Translations under genes and position numbers: made by a program
In this document: positions 30,301 to 34,593 of the stretch, piece by piece
Position numbering within the stretch: position 1 is the first letter of the stretch
Layout: every line of letters starts with the position of its first letter
From: Anaerolineae bacterium
GTDB lineage: Bacteria; Pseudomonadota; Alphaproteobacteria; DSM-16000; Inquilinaceae
DNA: 48,525 nt
Direction of reading: 5' to 3'
Assembly: GCA_028285185.1 (NCBI GenBank)
Contig: JANQQD010000103.1
Span: 1-48,525, forward strand
Notes under the pieces: model-generated
Seen by the model: only the letters and a program-made list of their open reading frames with translations
Told to the model about the DNA's origin: nothing
Database searches by the model: none

Positions 30301-30788
30301 CGAACATCACGCCGCCCTTCGGCAACACGCCGTTCGAGTTCTTCGCCTTCCAGCCGGCGCTGGTCGGTCCGCCGGTGACGCTGGCCGATCTGGACGCGAT
30401 CCTCGGCTTCCCGGTGGATCTGTTCACGATCCTGATCGATCCGCGGGGACCGCTGAGCGATCTGAGCCGGCCGGGCGGCGCGCAGTTCTTCACCAACGAA
30501 CTGGGCGAGCCGTTCCAGGTGACGACGTTCTCCGACAGCTTCTCCATCGGCGAGTTGGCGGGCCCCGGCGGCCTGCAGCCCGCAGCCGGCGGCGGCACCG
30601 GTGACGAGGAGGAAGAAGAGGCCGAGGGCGAAGGTGAAGGCCAGCAGGAAGGCGGCCAGCAGGGTCCGGTCAACCTGGGCGACCTGCAGCCGGCGGCCGG
30701 CCCCGGCAGCCAGCAGGCGCTGAACGAAGACACCTGCGTGGCGACCTTCTTCGGCGACTTCTGGAACGCAGCGGCCGCCTGTCAGTAA
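15354..30788 (+). CDS. Giant TpsA filamentous exoprotein/adhesin with beta-helix repeats
   Basis: A 5144-residue exoprotein of two-partner secretion. An extended signal peptide (about 1-77, ending LALA) leads to the haemagglutination-activity/TPS domain (about 78-330), with NRV at 135-137 and NPAGVVFG (159-166) in place of NPNGI. A GWLMLDP segment near residue 505 precedes NosD/pectate-lyase-type right-handed beta-helix repeats that fill most of the chain. Several begin with a cap like TVNVGDGTYEENV, and several end in SGNYWG, SGNWWGT or EGNWWGT. Repeat classes change along the chain (see the separate repeat entries). The C-terminus is a Glu-rich linker and C5128-x14-C5143-Q5144, the only cysteines after the signal peptide. 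It is strongly acidic, which fits cation binding or a saline habitat. It is expected to be anchored on the cell surface through the preceding TpsB. ATG 15354 is chosen for its ribosome site. Confidence 0.93.
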   Translation: MSYRRNRAVNSNRSDAAFRPGLAERRYRDTGRAGPVSLERVHDFGHSPALRKALAGTTALTAAAVCGYLLSSDLALALPTDGTVVEGQAEIIYGENSVTIQQGSDRVIIEWQTFDIDVHESVNFIQPHDLAAALNRVLSGETSQILGSLSANGQVFISNPAGVVFGPDANVDVASIVATSLDIMDDRFMAGGRLEFDIAGDPTAVVENRGTINASGLAALVAPGVRNAETGVIVADVAILGGGEGFALDYYGDGLVNFAITDPTTMVPVDSDGNEVEELVSNEGTILADAGQVILTADAAAGVINNIINVEGVIIAHSIENRGGQISLVGGDEGVVTVAGTIDASGVEEDDEGGTVHVLGETVVLADGASIDVSGPAGGGTALVGGALQGGPLAAGGHIAYSQLEPAAGGGTSISIDVTTAFETESYIPTADYTYVEAEAAVAADATVNGDGGMVVVWANEETEFYGTISAVGGAEGGDGGFVEISGAALAFDGAVHTSAILGSTGWLMLDPVGIRVIQGDNQGSHSPGASSIIEITDGTLNNLLDFNNILLATAPSDATVSPVPGNVQNNRGGGANDDNIVVEAGTAVDTGANTLFFSTTTVDLYADIAGNVDGGLNSGAILPADLQPLKDPSTVNVYGTASGGTASIQDGVDIVGVGGTVNVGDGTYEENVVIDQSLALIGDPGDPLVPGAGSPLLQGDGTGFGIEVNPGALDVEISGFAIDNYVDGINADIGGGVPTAGSVIDINNNTITNTTSDGIFVDEFASVTLAYNDITVESGDGVEIEDFDDLTAHVTGNVIGSETSGIVGGNGILIDDEGDATDMSVFIRQNSISGFDEGIDFTSTEADGATIQASIEQNVISGNTVGIQIDGDAVTTAGPEFAVDASDITVFNNDLSGNDTAVEHNGTGLLDASGNYWGSADETVVDASVVVGDDTVASVDFTPFLTSGDDLDDAGRTEFLDTTVGDTTLGFQGDFTEVFVTALGDQAGPVGRIQEGVDLVTNSTVILGAGTFIDPAQVVLSSDITIYGQGPGTTIVMPGFSTGSSGDARGWWLVEDGVEAHLSDFTMDGTDQLVWQAIRHKGSGTIDNMAFENIVFNESGPNYAGTAVAAFGDGPVDITNSTFSNIGRIGAQFFGPGVSGSTFADNTYTGKGVGNWLDYGVEVGGGAADIQILRNTITNNLGVAASDGSVSAGILVTTYFGDGSSAHIENNFINGNSNGVFVGFDEFDTSDVTIFNNDLSGNGLGVVSTAPTVDASGNWWGTNDEGAVLAETDGPVDITPFLNVGTDTDLGTGGFQGDFTVLNVTTLGEQTDPGLDVGTYGAFGAGNELRINEAIQMVSGSTVQVWQGAYVENVLVNLDGLSLLGGFSAPGVQGGTSFITPVAAGAGDAVILVDDGSSSTNDVTIDNFTLVGTGIGFGVLADDVQDFTLSRITAGDTSVAGIRVVVDHDRPIGGSITNIVDNILDGTNTGDGIQVAGDSGGVTGDDDGDDVLIGATVNIERNTIGTGGDDIGGRGIVFTSNIGDDDGSLRTAFNAASEDESFTRILVDDNDVFSVGNALEFSGQVADNGFDNIDIDITDNNDGFHSSAGHGIYYGGPIAGADLDIQGNIVDAALDGIHFAGSVSGSEIDIGGGAPGADNTIDADDSGIVFDDSVLAGNFILINGNTVTAGPSLGDRGIEFRNGISDSFVTLLGNTIHAGDDGVAFYDLNGGANGSGVDAIAGESVVAVILNTIGSAGDPVGREGLDFDEITDTAVVGILGNTIHAARDGMQFDRLIDSTGSATGTPPSGLDYDGAVVIVDNDVSAGRHGALFDTEIAGADVTFGENDWGTDADPVGGDGVQFGEITGDATVSFEREHIDADGDGVSVTGGILDTASLEFREARVPTVPDGRDTDIDAGGIAVNVVNLQSPSTLSYAGGSFTGGAVAVNVDNTGLPGGTAGTVEFSGAPAFDVTDADGTVAQFLTDDTGPGINIDFGTSTASFTGGEDGMVFSGPGIDILGGGAGFSGSLGSISFTGQTDQYVSLTDGAEFDTGTGLPNLIDVTGVTFDGDMPGVLSLVDLVGLESKLFHFLDGPELDGDQNGLFYYGPTLTVTEGNSIQLAVNTVEIIRSAGLAAGQVAVGSGTFGGSVELWVDNLKVTGVDTGGGSPVIDTDTVDPFANQGDLDNGFYIADIGAIGDGSLNAVTSGSAANGNDVENVTIDPFVFAGSGPASLVGSDIGVQLGAAGSTAINAVVDGNAFYDLDYGIVSVNTAGNTRVINNVMRRIAFDGIQFQDGIGFNEVLEILNNGIGAGDHGIALLGAIGRNADVDIHDNRILANQNEDATGAGIYFGSTIGGIATVNIGDGDRYSGTASNIITVAGNSVGADVSGLDGIHFADDVGGEADIVIDGNRIGYTPPATSGGDRAPVADDGIEFHGDVEGAVDVTITDNWIRAEDDGIQFSARVRQNAEVLIGGGSYNYNFISAGDVGILFGGAVRNSAGTESEIEISYNDIYGDDGIVFQGRVSGEGHDTLIANNHNIVGRDGDGIRFDRAIDDAEVRILDNNDGIEATDDGIELAGGLTGTAYVAIARNNIRADEDGVLVDGEGVSDRSHLAIVDNNIGFYTDRIGENGVDIQSVTNRASVWIAYNDIYSYGSAIQFDGPITTRSRYIDWTGFYPGEFGVGIFGNTHINSYYGDGIEFSGPVVGGERSVRILIAENNHGIDAGQHGITFDSLVDNAYIRIAANDIEAGLYDGIGDGIHFGGEIWYSTIDIGSVFEDYGNEIDAYGDGIDFDERVRYSDVYIENNDINYGSGQGERGIEFDNGVFASNVYILDNEILEEDWEWRRNDSGRWYRHYFVGDDGILFNDGEYSGQQSIDGESYVVISGNQIGSEYRPVGQNPDEADGGSGVDIQSVADYSSVEISYNDIYAQDNAVQFDGTVEDSWVDVSWNEHLVGYDRHGVTFEDAVLSSYVNVIGNNHGIWAGQNGINFGALVSDSEIQIAGNRIRAGQAGSYDGDGIHFGGEVWYSEILIGGYVDHWGDWIDFGNHIDANGDGIDFDERVFHSLVFIGNNDIDYGSGQGERGIEFDDGVYASEVYIVENTILEDDWEWRRNRYGQWYKHYFVGDDGILFNAGDYPWQQAIDGESYVLIAGNQIGSEYRPVGQNPDETDGGSGVDIQSVAEYSTVDILYNDIYAADNAVQFDSTVRDSWVNVSWNEHLVGYDRHGVTFEGAVLNSTVDILGNNHGIWAGQNGINFGGVVSWSDIWIADNIIHAGETSPYDGDGIHFDGEIWHSWIGIGGPLPFMGNEIDANGDGIDFDERVRYSTVAIKNNDIDYGTGEGERGIEFDNGVYDSDVYIWWNRILEDDYEYTGDDGILFNAGEYEGQAAIDGDSYVSIYGNQIGSEYLPVGQNSDEDLDGDYNNGGAGIDIDNVSENAYLDITYNWIYGEDYGIQFDGGSPAVEDNAVVRIADNFRVIGFNEDGIQFREDITDNGLVIIRDNRWIRGGDDGIEFNGRILGDATVRILDNRRIIGLDDEGIEFSTIRGNARVVVAGNHLIRGGDNGIDFDGTIRQNAIVRVLDNHRILGLGEDGMEFSSIRGNALVRIARNDLIRGYDTGIDFNGTIRQNAVVRVVNNDRIIGRNDEGIEFSTIRGDARVVIAWNDLIRGYDSGIDFDGRIRDNALIRIADNGRIIGRHENGIEFSRSVGDYSRVRIVRNDLIRGYDNGIEFEAPVQDAANVRIARNEHIVGRYEDGISFNGVFDYETYVRIVNNTLIEGYENGIHFASVPWYGYGLLSGHGLYGADPSIWGAQVAIIDNDEIVGHHRNGILVEGIRGDGAPMDYGVGSRYGLPASLFGYDQAHLEITGNGSITGYTNGVKIARVLNHDIGYGPYGFGGSLSAWAVEDAIVRIALNDTIEGETRNGVLIQGIRSTAFGDGFPGNQVALVDEPGYEEWEPSETIVDIYGNTEILGANNGIKLARGFDLGFGVFGEFDIRTLGAVAALADADGIDGFGDWLFSIDGVYVDLAAWALQDATTRIAHNDLIRGGVPADSGSAVTTAETDDEGLISGNNGILVQGVRNTGYGPIYDDPSLGTAAEEAVDHPSYRGAGSNLEIVANGTIEGYNNGVRLARGLTAEAYLDFGEYYHLSIDAWAIQNASAVIGYNGLISGQNRDGIQVQGVSEGFGRNGGASVSFINGFDNGIDLLIIDNEEISGYDDGIDLQRGLSASLDVFVDPGVLSLSDQLRADPYTPIATPRSGNGTFNLTSMGRMTVDGVEYTVWRLRNETDTDEPATLRAAGGPVVFDGIVPANSDLFVASPVTGGSATHIVSFTDAEVSRTKASDTRDFQYGTSTPPSFDAFLSADAWAIDGAEVEISGNPTITGTDGDGIFVGGVRDQFYSYGEYDNLLITENGLIEGYWDGIRLGRGLSASASLSADIYYDEGDDREVLPVGAGLTQIDLAGDVDAESWGGEWFDDVELDVHSASLNLDIWAIDYATVTISENETIQGLAGDGIFVGGVRDGVTSPEDRDNLTIFSNTDILGGRDGIHFGQGLSFWLSYESEEELEQQVSAASLFSGGFGSGHEGLSYGLTVASIYDANVVIDLNGTAEQLGEVYDPITGDTILVDLDEFTVTGKVSGGDDGIDFAGLIGGDSTVTVSRNMVTESGDNGIEVGQVGDTFIPVPVSFEVDFPFESFGGAPLNGGNTINGQAASSLRNPTGETVTFTAVTETGLTIEVEVPPESWVLVPTAELEGFSNVNWFVDGERVGGGSYLNNVPYVPGEFDVAVLSDPEGPVATLNIFNNFVMDNGLSLEEIDETFAAETAALQSGLGDYRYYDEGTLHGDGIHFEGDISPNGLVQVYQNYLTENAGDGVGVGSDFSSEEPTEPPITSPSFLSFYGDDDGIVDIGEPVVDEEGNPVSGLFININFMPGNGPDGPIDLEFSNGGFGYNQGPDAEGVANLEGNWWGTPLGTDFAINFTQSINGVAPENLPELIVLDPGDDDANITPPFGNTPFEFFAFQPALVGPPVTLADLDAILGFPVDLFTILIDPRGPLSDLSRPGGAQFFTNELGEPFQVTTFSDSFSIGELAGPGGLQPAAGGGTGDEEEEEAEGEGEGQQEGGQQGPVNLGDLQPAAGPGSQQALNEDTCVATFFGDFWNAAAACQ
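17280..22000 (+). repeat. N-terminal beta-helix modules of TpsA with start caps and GN(Y/W)WG ends
   Basis: Protein-level repeats inside tpsA. Four segments begin with related capping sequences: GTVNVGDGTYEENV (about 17335), STVILGAGTFIDP (about 18364), STVQVWQGAYVENV (about 19378) and VAVGSGTFGGSVEL (about 21710). Two close with SGN(Y/W)WG followed by TPFL and GFQGDFT linkers (about 18090-18290 and 19125-19260). They look like consecutive beta-helix domains of about 330-780 residues. Confidence 0.6.
23191..25578 (+). repeat. Three consecutive ~250-277-codon super-modules in tpsA
   Basis: The anchor tcgacatccagtcggtg starts at 23191, 24022 and 24820, and a diverged copy follows at 25579, giving periods of 831, 798 and 759 bases. 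Each module runs through NDIY, HGITF or HGVTF, GNNHGIWAGQNGINFG, GDGIHFGGE, GDGIDFDERV, GQGERGIEFD, FVGDDGILFN and GNQIGSEYRPVGQN in the same order. The second and third modules are the closest, which points to recent in-frame duplication. The third lacks part of the WEWRRN..YKHYF segment. Confidence 0.85.
25746..26561 (+). repeat. 162-base tandem repeat array in tpsA
   Basis: The phrase atcgagttca or atggagttca starts at 25911, 26073, 26235 and 26397, exactly 162 bases (54 codons) apart, with flanking units of 165 bases. Each unit holds two beta-helix coils of 26-28 residues, with alternating GIEFSTIRG and GIDFDGTIRQNA faces. The fixed register implies tandem duplication of a two-coil unit. 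Confidence 0.85.
26680..28990 (+). repeat. Large AWA(I/V/L)-type modules in the C-terminal third of TpsA
   Basis: Five or six related blocks share the order ARG(L/F) ... AWA(I/V/L) ... A.V.I..N..I.G...(D/N)GI.(V/I)QG(V/I)R. They are recognisable near 26991, 27373, 27744, 28381 and 28756. Spacing varies from about 370 to 640 bases because the linkers differ. The last two use FVGGVRD in place of VQGVR. Confidence 0.65.
30579..30788 (+). other. TpsA C-terminal retention region: PAAG sites, acidic linker, cysteine hook
   Basis: Codons 5076-5080 read PAAGG and 5113-5117 read PAAGP. Between them is a Glu/Gly/Gln-rich linker (EEEEEAEGEGEGQQ). The chain then ends in C5128-x14-C5143-Q. CdrA and HMW1-type exoproteins use a C-terminal cysteine pair as a periplasmic plug in their TpsB, and LapG cuts CdrA at an AAG-type site just before it. 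The match here is by motif and position only. Confidence 0.6.
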
Positions 30789-30839
30789 GGCAGCGGCGGA
30801 CGGGCCCCGGACCGGGGCTCGTCCCGGTCACGATACGGC

Positions 30840-30872
30840 GGGGCCGCCCATGGGGCGGCCCCGTTCGCTTTG
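30840..30872 (+). terminator. Terminator after tpsA
   Basis: ggggccgccc (30840-30849) and gggcggcccc (30853-30862) form a perfect 10-base stem with a 3-base loop. They are followed by a weak T-rich tail, gttcgcttt. The hairpin sits between convergent genes and may serve both. Confidence 0.75.
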
Positions 30873-30906
30873 GTCAGCCGGTTAGGGCGGCGCCTGCTCT
30901 GTGCTA

Positions 30907-31626
30907 TCAGGCAGGCGGAGCGCCTGGATCTTCGCCCACGCTGCAGGCCAGGATCCTGCTGATGTGGGAGAGCGGCCGGCCACTCTCTTCCCGCCAGCGG
31001 TTGAAGGCCGCCTGCACCGCCTGAAGGTCGCGCTTCGACGACGGCGCCTTGGCGACCACGCCTTCGCGCACCAGGGCCACCGCCACGTCGCCGCCCAGCA
31101 GGAACGCATCCTTGCCCATGAACCGCAGCACATAAGCCGCCGTGGCGCCGCCCAGCCGGCTACCGCGCGATCGCATCAGCTCCAAGAGGCCGACATAGTT
31201 GCTGTCCGGCCAGTCAGCGAAGCAGGCGGACGCGGAGCCGTGCTCGCCGGCCAGTTCCAGCACGAAGGCGGCGTTCTCACGCACCGACAGGATCTTCTTG
31301 GCGTGGCGGACGATACGCGCGTCCTTCAAGAGGCGATCGACATCTTCATCGGACATCATGGCACAACGCTGCGGCGTAAAGCCGTCGAACGCCGCCTCGA
31401 AGCCCGGCCATTTCTTCTCGATCACCGACCAGTTGAAGCCGGACTGGAAGACGCATTTCGTCATCTGCGAGAGCCAGCGGTCGTCCCCAACGGCCCGCAG
31501 CTCATCACCCGACCGTACGCTCGGCAGCAGCGCCTGAAGCGCTTCCGGCCCGCCCTTGCGGCGGAGCGCGACCGCCAGGATCTCGTCGAAGGGGCGAAGA
31601 CGGGTGTTTGTCGCTGTGTCGGTCAT
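30907..31626 (-). CDS. DNA-3-methyladenine glycosylase I family protein (divergent subfamily)
   Basis: A 239-residue HhH-GPD-related protein of the Tag family, which removes 3-methyladenine in base excision repair. The segment CVFQSGFNWSVIEKKWPGF (58-76), then GFTPQRCAMMSDEDVDRLL and IVRHAKKILSVRENAAFV, aligns with E. coli Tag. Differences: the zinc-snap Cys/His at the N-terminus and the Tag CGW...HDNEWG opening are missing, and the base-contacting Glu of Tag (in EGQQAGLSW) aligns with Cys58. This matches a proteobacterial subfamily of uncertain specificity. ATG 31626 gives the best N-terminus; a longer form to 31677 is possible. It converges with tpsA. Confidence 0.8.
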   Translation of the reverse strand: MTDTATNTRLRPFDEILAVALRRKGGPEALQALLPSVRSGDELRAVGDDRWLSQMTKCVFQSGFNWSVIEKKWPGFEAAFDGFTPQRCAMMSDEDVDRLLKDARIVRHAKKILSVRENAAFVLELAGEHGSASACFADWPDSNYVGLLELMRSRGSRLGGATAAYVLRFMGKDAFLLGGDVAVALVREGVVAKAPSSKRDLQAVQAAFNRWREESGRPLSHISRILACSVGEDPGAPPA

Positions 31627-31826
31627 GGTGCAGCCCCGATGGCTCGGCCAAATGGCACGAGCGTTGCCATGGAGCATGCCTGATGGGGGGCGGCGCTGTC
31701 ACATCACCGCTGCGAGATGCCTTTCGCCCGGTTTGTCCGGCTGTGCCAGTCCTGCGCGTCGACTGTGTGGCCCGGCGGGTTGCAAATGGCTTGGAACCAG
31801 CATAGCGTGCCGGCGATCCGGATCAT

Positions 31827-31903
31827 CGGGGCGTAGCTCAGCCTGGTAGAGCACCTGCTTTGGGAGCAGGAAGTCGCTGGTTCGAATCCGGCCGCCCCGA
31901 CCA
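31827..31903 (+). tRNA. tRNA-Pro (UGG)
   Basis: A 77-base cloverleaf with acceptor cggggcg (31827-31833) pairing cgccccg (31893-31899), discriminator A and encoded CCA (31901-31903). The anticodon stem cctgc/gcagg encloses loop tttggga with anticodon TGG at 31861-31863. The T arm ggttcgaatcc is canonical. A 14-base perfect palindrome, caatcggccgattg (31902-31915), overlaps the CCA end. Confidence 0.97.
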
Positions 31904-31927
31904 ATCGGCCGATTGCAGGCAATGGCC

Positions 31928-32122
31928 CTAGAAGCGTTCCTGGGCGTCGCGGACCGTTTGCCAGAATTGGGCGGCGGTCAACCCGTCGCTGTGCAGCACG
32001 GCGCGCGTCAGCGCGTCGTCCATCAATTCTGCTAGCGTGAGCGCAGGCACCGCCAGGGCGGAGTCCGCCGGTGGCATCTTGGAATTGGAGCGGCGCGCTA
32101 CCCGCGGAAATCTATTCAGCAT
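31928..32122 (-). CDS. Small hypothetical protein
   Basis: A 64-residue ORF (49 if ATG 32077 is used). The C-terminal part, TLAELMDDALTRAVLHSDGLTAAQFWQTVRD, resembles the short LAELMEDAL...ADGV proteins common in alphaproteobacteria, so it may be real. It has gaggt 8 bases before the longer start. It lies between two tRNA genes, opposite to the complex I subunit gene. No function can be given. Confidence 0.45.
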   Translation of the reverse strand: MLNRFPRVARRSNSKMPPADSALAVPALTLAELMDDALTRAVLHSDGLTAAQFWQTVRDAQERF

Positions 32123-32385
32123 GGGTAAACCTCGCGTTCCAGTGCATGGCTATATGCCTCGGTTACAAACCAAAACAGGCGAGACGGCGACTCATTCCCT
32201 CGGCATCGAAGATTTTGATGGCGAAGTGTCCCGCCGACCGGCGGCTGCCCATGGCGAGACAGGGTGTCCGGCCATTGATCCGGCTTGAGAAGAGGTGCCG
32301 GAATGCGTAAACCACAGGTGCGGCGAAGGGGATGCCGCCCCGACAGGGAACGCATGCCCCGCAGACTTCTGGATGCATCGCAACG

Positions 32386-32676
32386 ATGGAAGCGCGGATC
32401 TATCGCCCTACGAAGACGGCCATGCAGTCGGGGCGCGGCAATACCCAACAGTGGGTTCTGGAGTATGTGCCGCAGACCCCGCGGCGGCCCGAACCGCTGA
32501 TGGGCTGGGTGAGTTCGGGCGATACACTGAACCAGGTGCGCCTCAGGTTCGACAGCAGCGATGAGGCCGTGGCCTTTGCCAAGCGCCGGGGCCTGCCCTA
32601 TGTGTTGGAGCCTGAGCACGAGCGCAAGGTGCGCCCCCGCAACTATGCGGACAATTTCAAGCCTAAGCCGAGATAG
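32386..32676 (+). CDS. NADH dehydrogenase complex I accessory subunit, NDUFS4 family
   Basis: A 96-residue homologue of mitochondrial NDUFS4 (ETC complex I subunit conserved region). Diagnostic segments are the N-terminal ARIYRPTKTAMQSG, WVLEYVPQTPRRPEPLMGW near residue 23, SGDTLNQVRLRFDSSDEAVAFA, and KRRGLPYVLEPEHERKVRPRNYADNF at the end. In alphaproteobacteria and mitochondria it sits on the peripheral arm of complex I near the NADH module. The 20-residue mitochondrial presequence is absent, as expected. ATG 32386 matches the family start; in-frame ATG 32332 would add 18 atypical residues. It stands alone between tRNA genes. Confidence 0.93.
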   Translation: MEARIYRPTKTAMQSGRGNTQQWVLEYVPQTPRRPEPLMGWVSSGDTLNQVRLRFDSSDEAVAFAKRRGLPYVLEPEHERKVRPRNYADNFKPKPR

Positions 32677-32716
32677 CTGTCCGTCGAACGGCGGTTGTGC
32701 CGGGTGGCGGCTGTAC

Positions 32717-32793
32717 GGCCCCGTAGCTCAGATGGATAGAGCAGTAGCCTTCTAAGCTTCTGGTCGCAGGTTCGAGTCCTGCCGGGGTCGCCA
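32717..32793 (+). tRNA. tRNA-Arg (UCU)
   Basis: A 77-base cloverleaf with acceptor ggccccg pairing cggggtc (one G-T wobble) and encoded CCA at 32791-32793. The anticodon loop cttctaa gives TCT. The T arm gcagg/cctgc is intact. The anticodon stem gtagc/gcttc carries one T-T mismatch at the second pair. A run of six T at 32794-32799 follows immediately and would act as the terminator. Confidence 0.95.
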
Positions 32794-32837
32794 TTTTTTG
32801 CGTTGTCCAGCCCAGCGATACGCGGGCGTGTCGCCGT

Positions 32838-34442
32838 TCAGCGGCCGTGGCGGCGCCAGCGGGCGATGGTGCGGGCCAGTAGGTCGCCAACGGCTTCCTG
32901 ACCGCCCCAGGCGGCGGAGAAGCTGGCGCTGGCGCTCAGCGGACGTTGGGCTTCCGGCAGGTCGGCGAAACGGATCCGCATCGGGAAACTGGCCCCTTCG
33001 CCCACCACAACGGCTTCCTGCGTTCTCAGCGCAGGCAGGGAACTCAACAGCCCGGCGGCACTCTCCGGAATGGCGCCGCGCACGAACTCCTGATCCTTCT
33101 CGTTGCTTAGGCGCATGGCGAACAGCGTGTTGCACTGGGACACGATGTTCTCAGCCAATTCGGCCGGGCGCTGCGAGACGAGGCCCAGCGACACGCCGTA
33201 TTTGCGGCCCTCTTTCGCGATCCGCGAAATGGCGATGCGCGTCGGCTCGAACCCCATGGTCGTGTCGCGGGGGATGTAGCGATGGGCCTCTTCGCACACC
33301 AGCAGCATCGGGGCCGCCCGCTCACGGTCGCTCCAGAGCGCGAAGTCGAAGACGATCCGGCACAGCAGCGAGACCAGCACGTCGACGATCTCCGACGGCA
33401 CACCGGCCAGGCTGAAAACCGTGATCGGTCGCCCGTTCGTTGGCAGACGCAACAGCTCCGACAGCACCTCGGCCATGGTGTCGCGCGCCGACAGCCCGCC
33501 GAACATGAACGCGTAGCGCTCGTCCCGCCTCAGGCTCTCAACGGTGGACAACAGCCGGAAGTACGGGATGGCGCTCTCCGGCCGGTCCAGCTTGCCCATG
33601 GCGTCTTTGACGAACTGGATCAGGGTCGACAGCCGGTAGGGGATCGGCGTGTCCACCGTCACCGTCTCGTCCGCTGCGTCGCCCAGATACTCCCGCTTCG
33701 CCGCCAGCACCGCCTCTTTCAGGATCGCGGCCTCGCTGTCGTGCGAGGCATCGCTGCTGCACAACACCGCGACCGTTTCTTCGTAGTTCAGCAGCCAATA
33801 GGGCAGGTGCACGGACTCCGGCGCCAACACATGGGCCATGTCACCGAAGGCCTGCGCGTATTCGGCATGCGGATCGATCAGCAGCACATGGCCATGGCCG
33901 TATTCTTCGAGGATGGAGCGCAGCATCAACGCAACGGCACAGGATTTGCCGCAGCCGGTCGTGCCCAGCACGGCGAAATGCTTGGCAAGCAGGTGGTCGG
34001 TCGCGAGATAGGCCGGCAACGTCCGGTCCTGATGCAGCGTGCCGATGGCCACATTGGCTGCCAGAGGCCGTGCATAGATCTGGGCGAGATCCTGCGACGT
34101 CGTGGCGCGGATGGGTTCGCCGAGCCCCGGATAGACCGAGACGCCGCGTTCGAACCGCAGTGTGCCGTCGTCCACATCGAACATGGCCTCGCCGAACAGG
34201 TCTATATCGACCATGCAGGCATCGGTCGGATTGGGCGGCGATGATGGCCGCGGAATGCGCAACGAACTGATCAAGCCGAAGGCGAGGGATCGATCGGTGG
34301 AGATCTTGACCAGTGAGCCGATCTGGGCGTCTTGGCCATAATCGTGGTCTTCGGCCGGGCGACCGAAATTGGCCAGTGTTCCCGTCAGCTTCGCGCCGGA
34401 CACGGCAACCACATGGCCGATGATCAGCTCTGAATCCCGCAT
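32838..34442 (-). CDS. HerA-like ATPase (HAS-barrel plus FtsK/HerA-type motor)
   Basis: A 534-residue protein with an N-terminal HAS-barrel-like beta domain (about 1-135, IGHVVAVSGAKLTGTL, GSLVKI) and a P-loop hexameric ATPase core. Walker A is GTTGCGKS (160-167) and Walker B is MLLVCEEAHRY (379-389). The sensor-like LVSQRPAELAENIVSQCN follows (421-438), with the C-terminal arginine-finger region KEGRKYG before it. HerA proteins pump DNA or partner with nucleases such as NurA in end resection and defence. No nuclease gene is next to it here, so the partner is unknown. ATG 34442 is the natural start. It is divergent from the RND operon. Confidence 0.85.
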   Translation of the reverse strand: MRDSELIIGHVVAVSGAKLTGTLANFGRPAEDHDYGQDAQIGSLVKISTDRSLAFGLISSLRIPRPSSPPNPTDACMVDIDLFGEAMFDVDDGTLRFERGVSVYPGLGEPIRATTSQDLAQIYARPLAANVAIGTLHQDRTLPAYLATDHLLAKHFAVLGTTGCGKSCAVALMLRSILEEYGHGHVLLIDPHAEYAQAFGDMAHVLAPESVHLPYWLLNYEETVAVLCSSDASHDSEAAILKEAVLAAKREYLGDAADETVTVDTPIPYRLSTLIQFVKDAMGKLDRPESAIPYFRLLSTVESLRRDERYAFMFGGLSARDTMAEVLSELLRLPTNGRPITVFSLAGVPSEIVDVLVSLLCRIVFDFALWSDRERAAPMLLVCEEAHRYIPRDTTMGFEPTRIAISRIAKEGRKYGVSLGLVSQRPAELAENIVSQCNTLFAMRLSNEKDQEFVRGAIPESAAGLLSSLPALRTQEAVVVGEGASFPMRIRFADLPEAQRPLSASASFSAAWGGQEAVGDLLARTIARWRRHGR

Positions 34443-34593
34443 ATCCGGTGCCTAGGCGCCACGCTCGAGGCCAGGGTTAAGGCGTTGAGACTCCTTTCTA
34501 TCGGACGCCGACCGATCTGCCAACTGCGCCCCTGACATCCGGTCACGTCGCCAGGCCGTAAATGTCGTAAAGCCTGTTTGTGATGAGTGAAGA

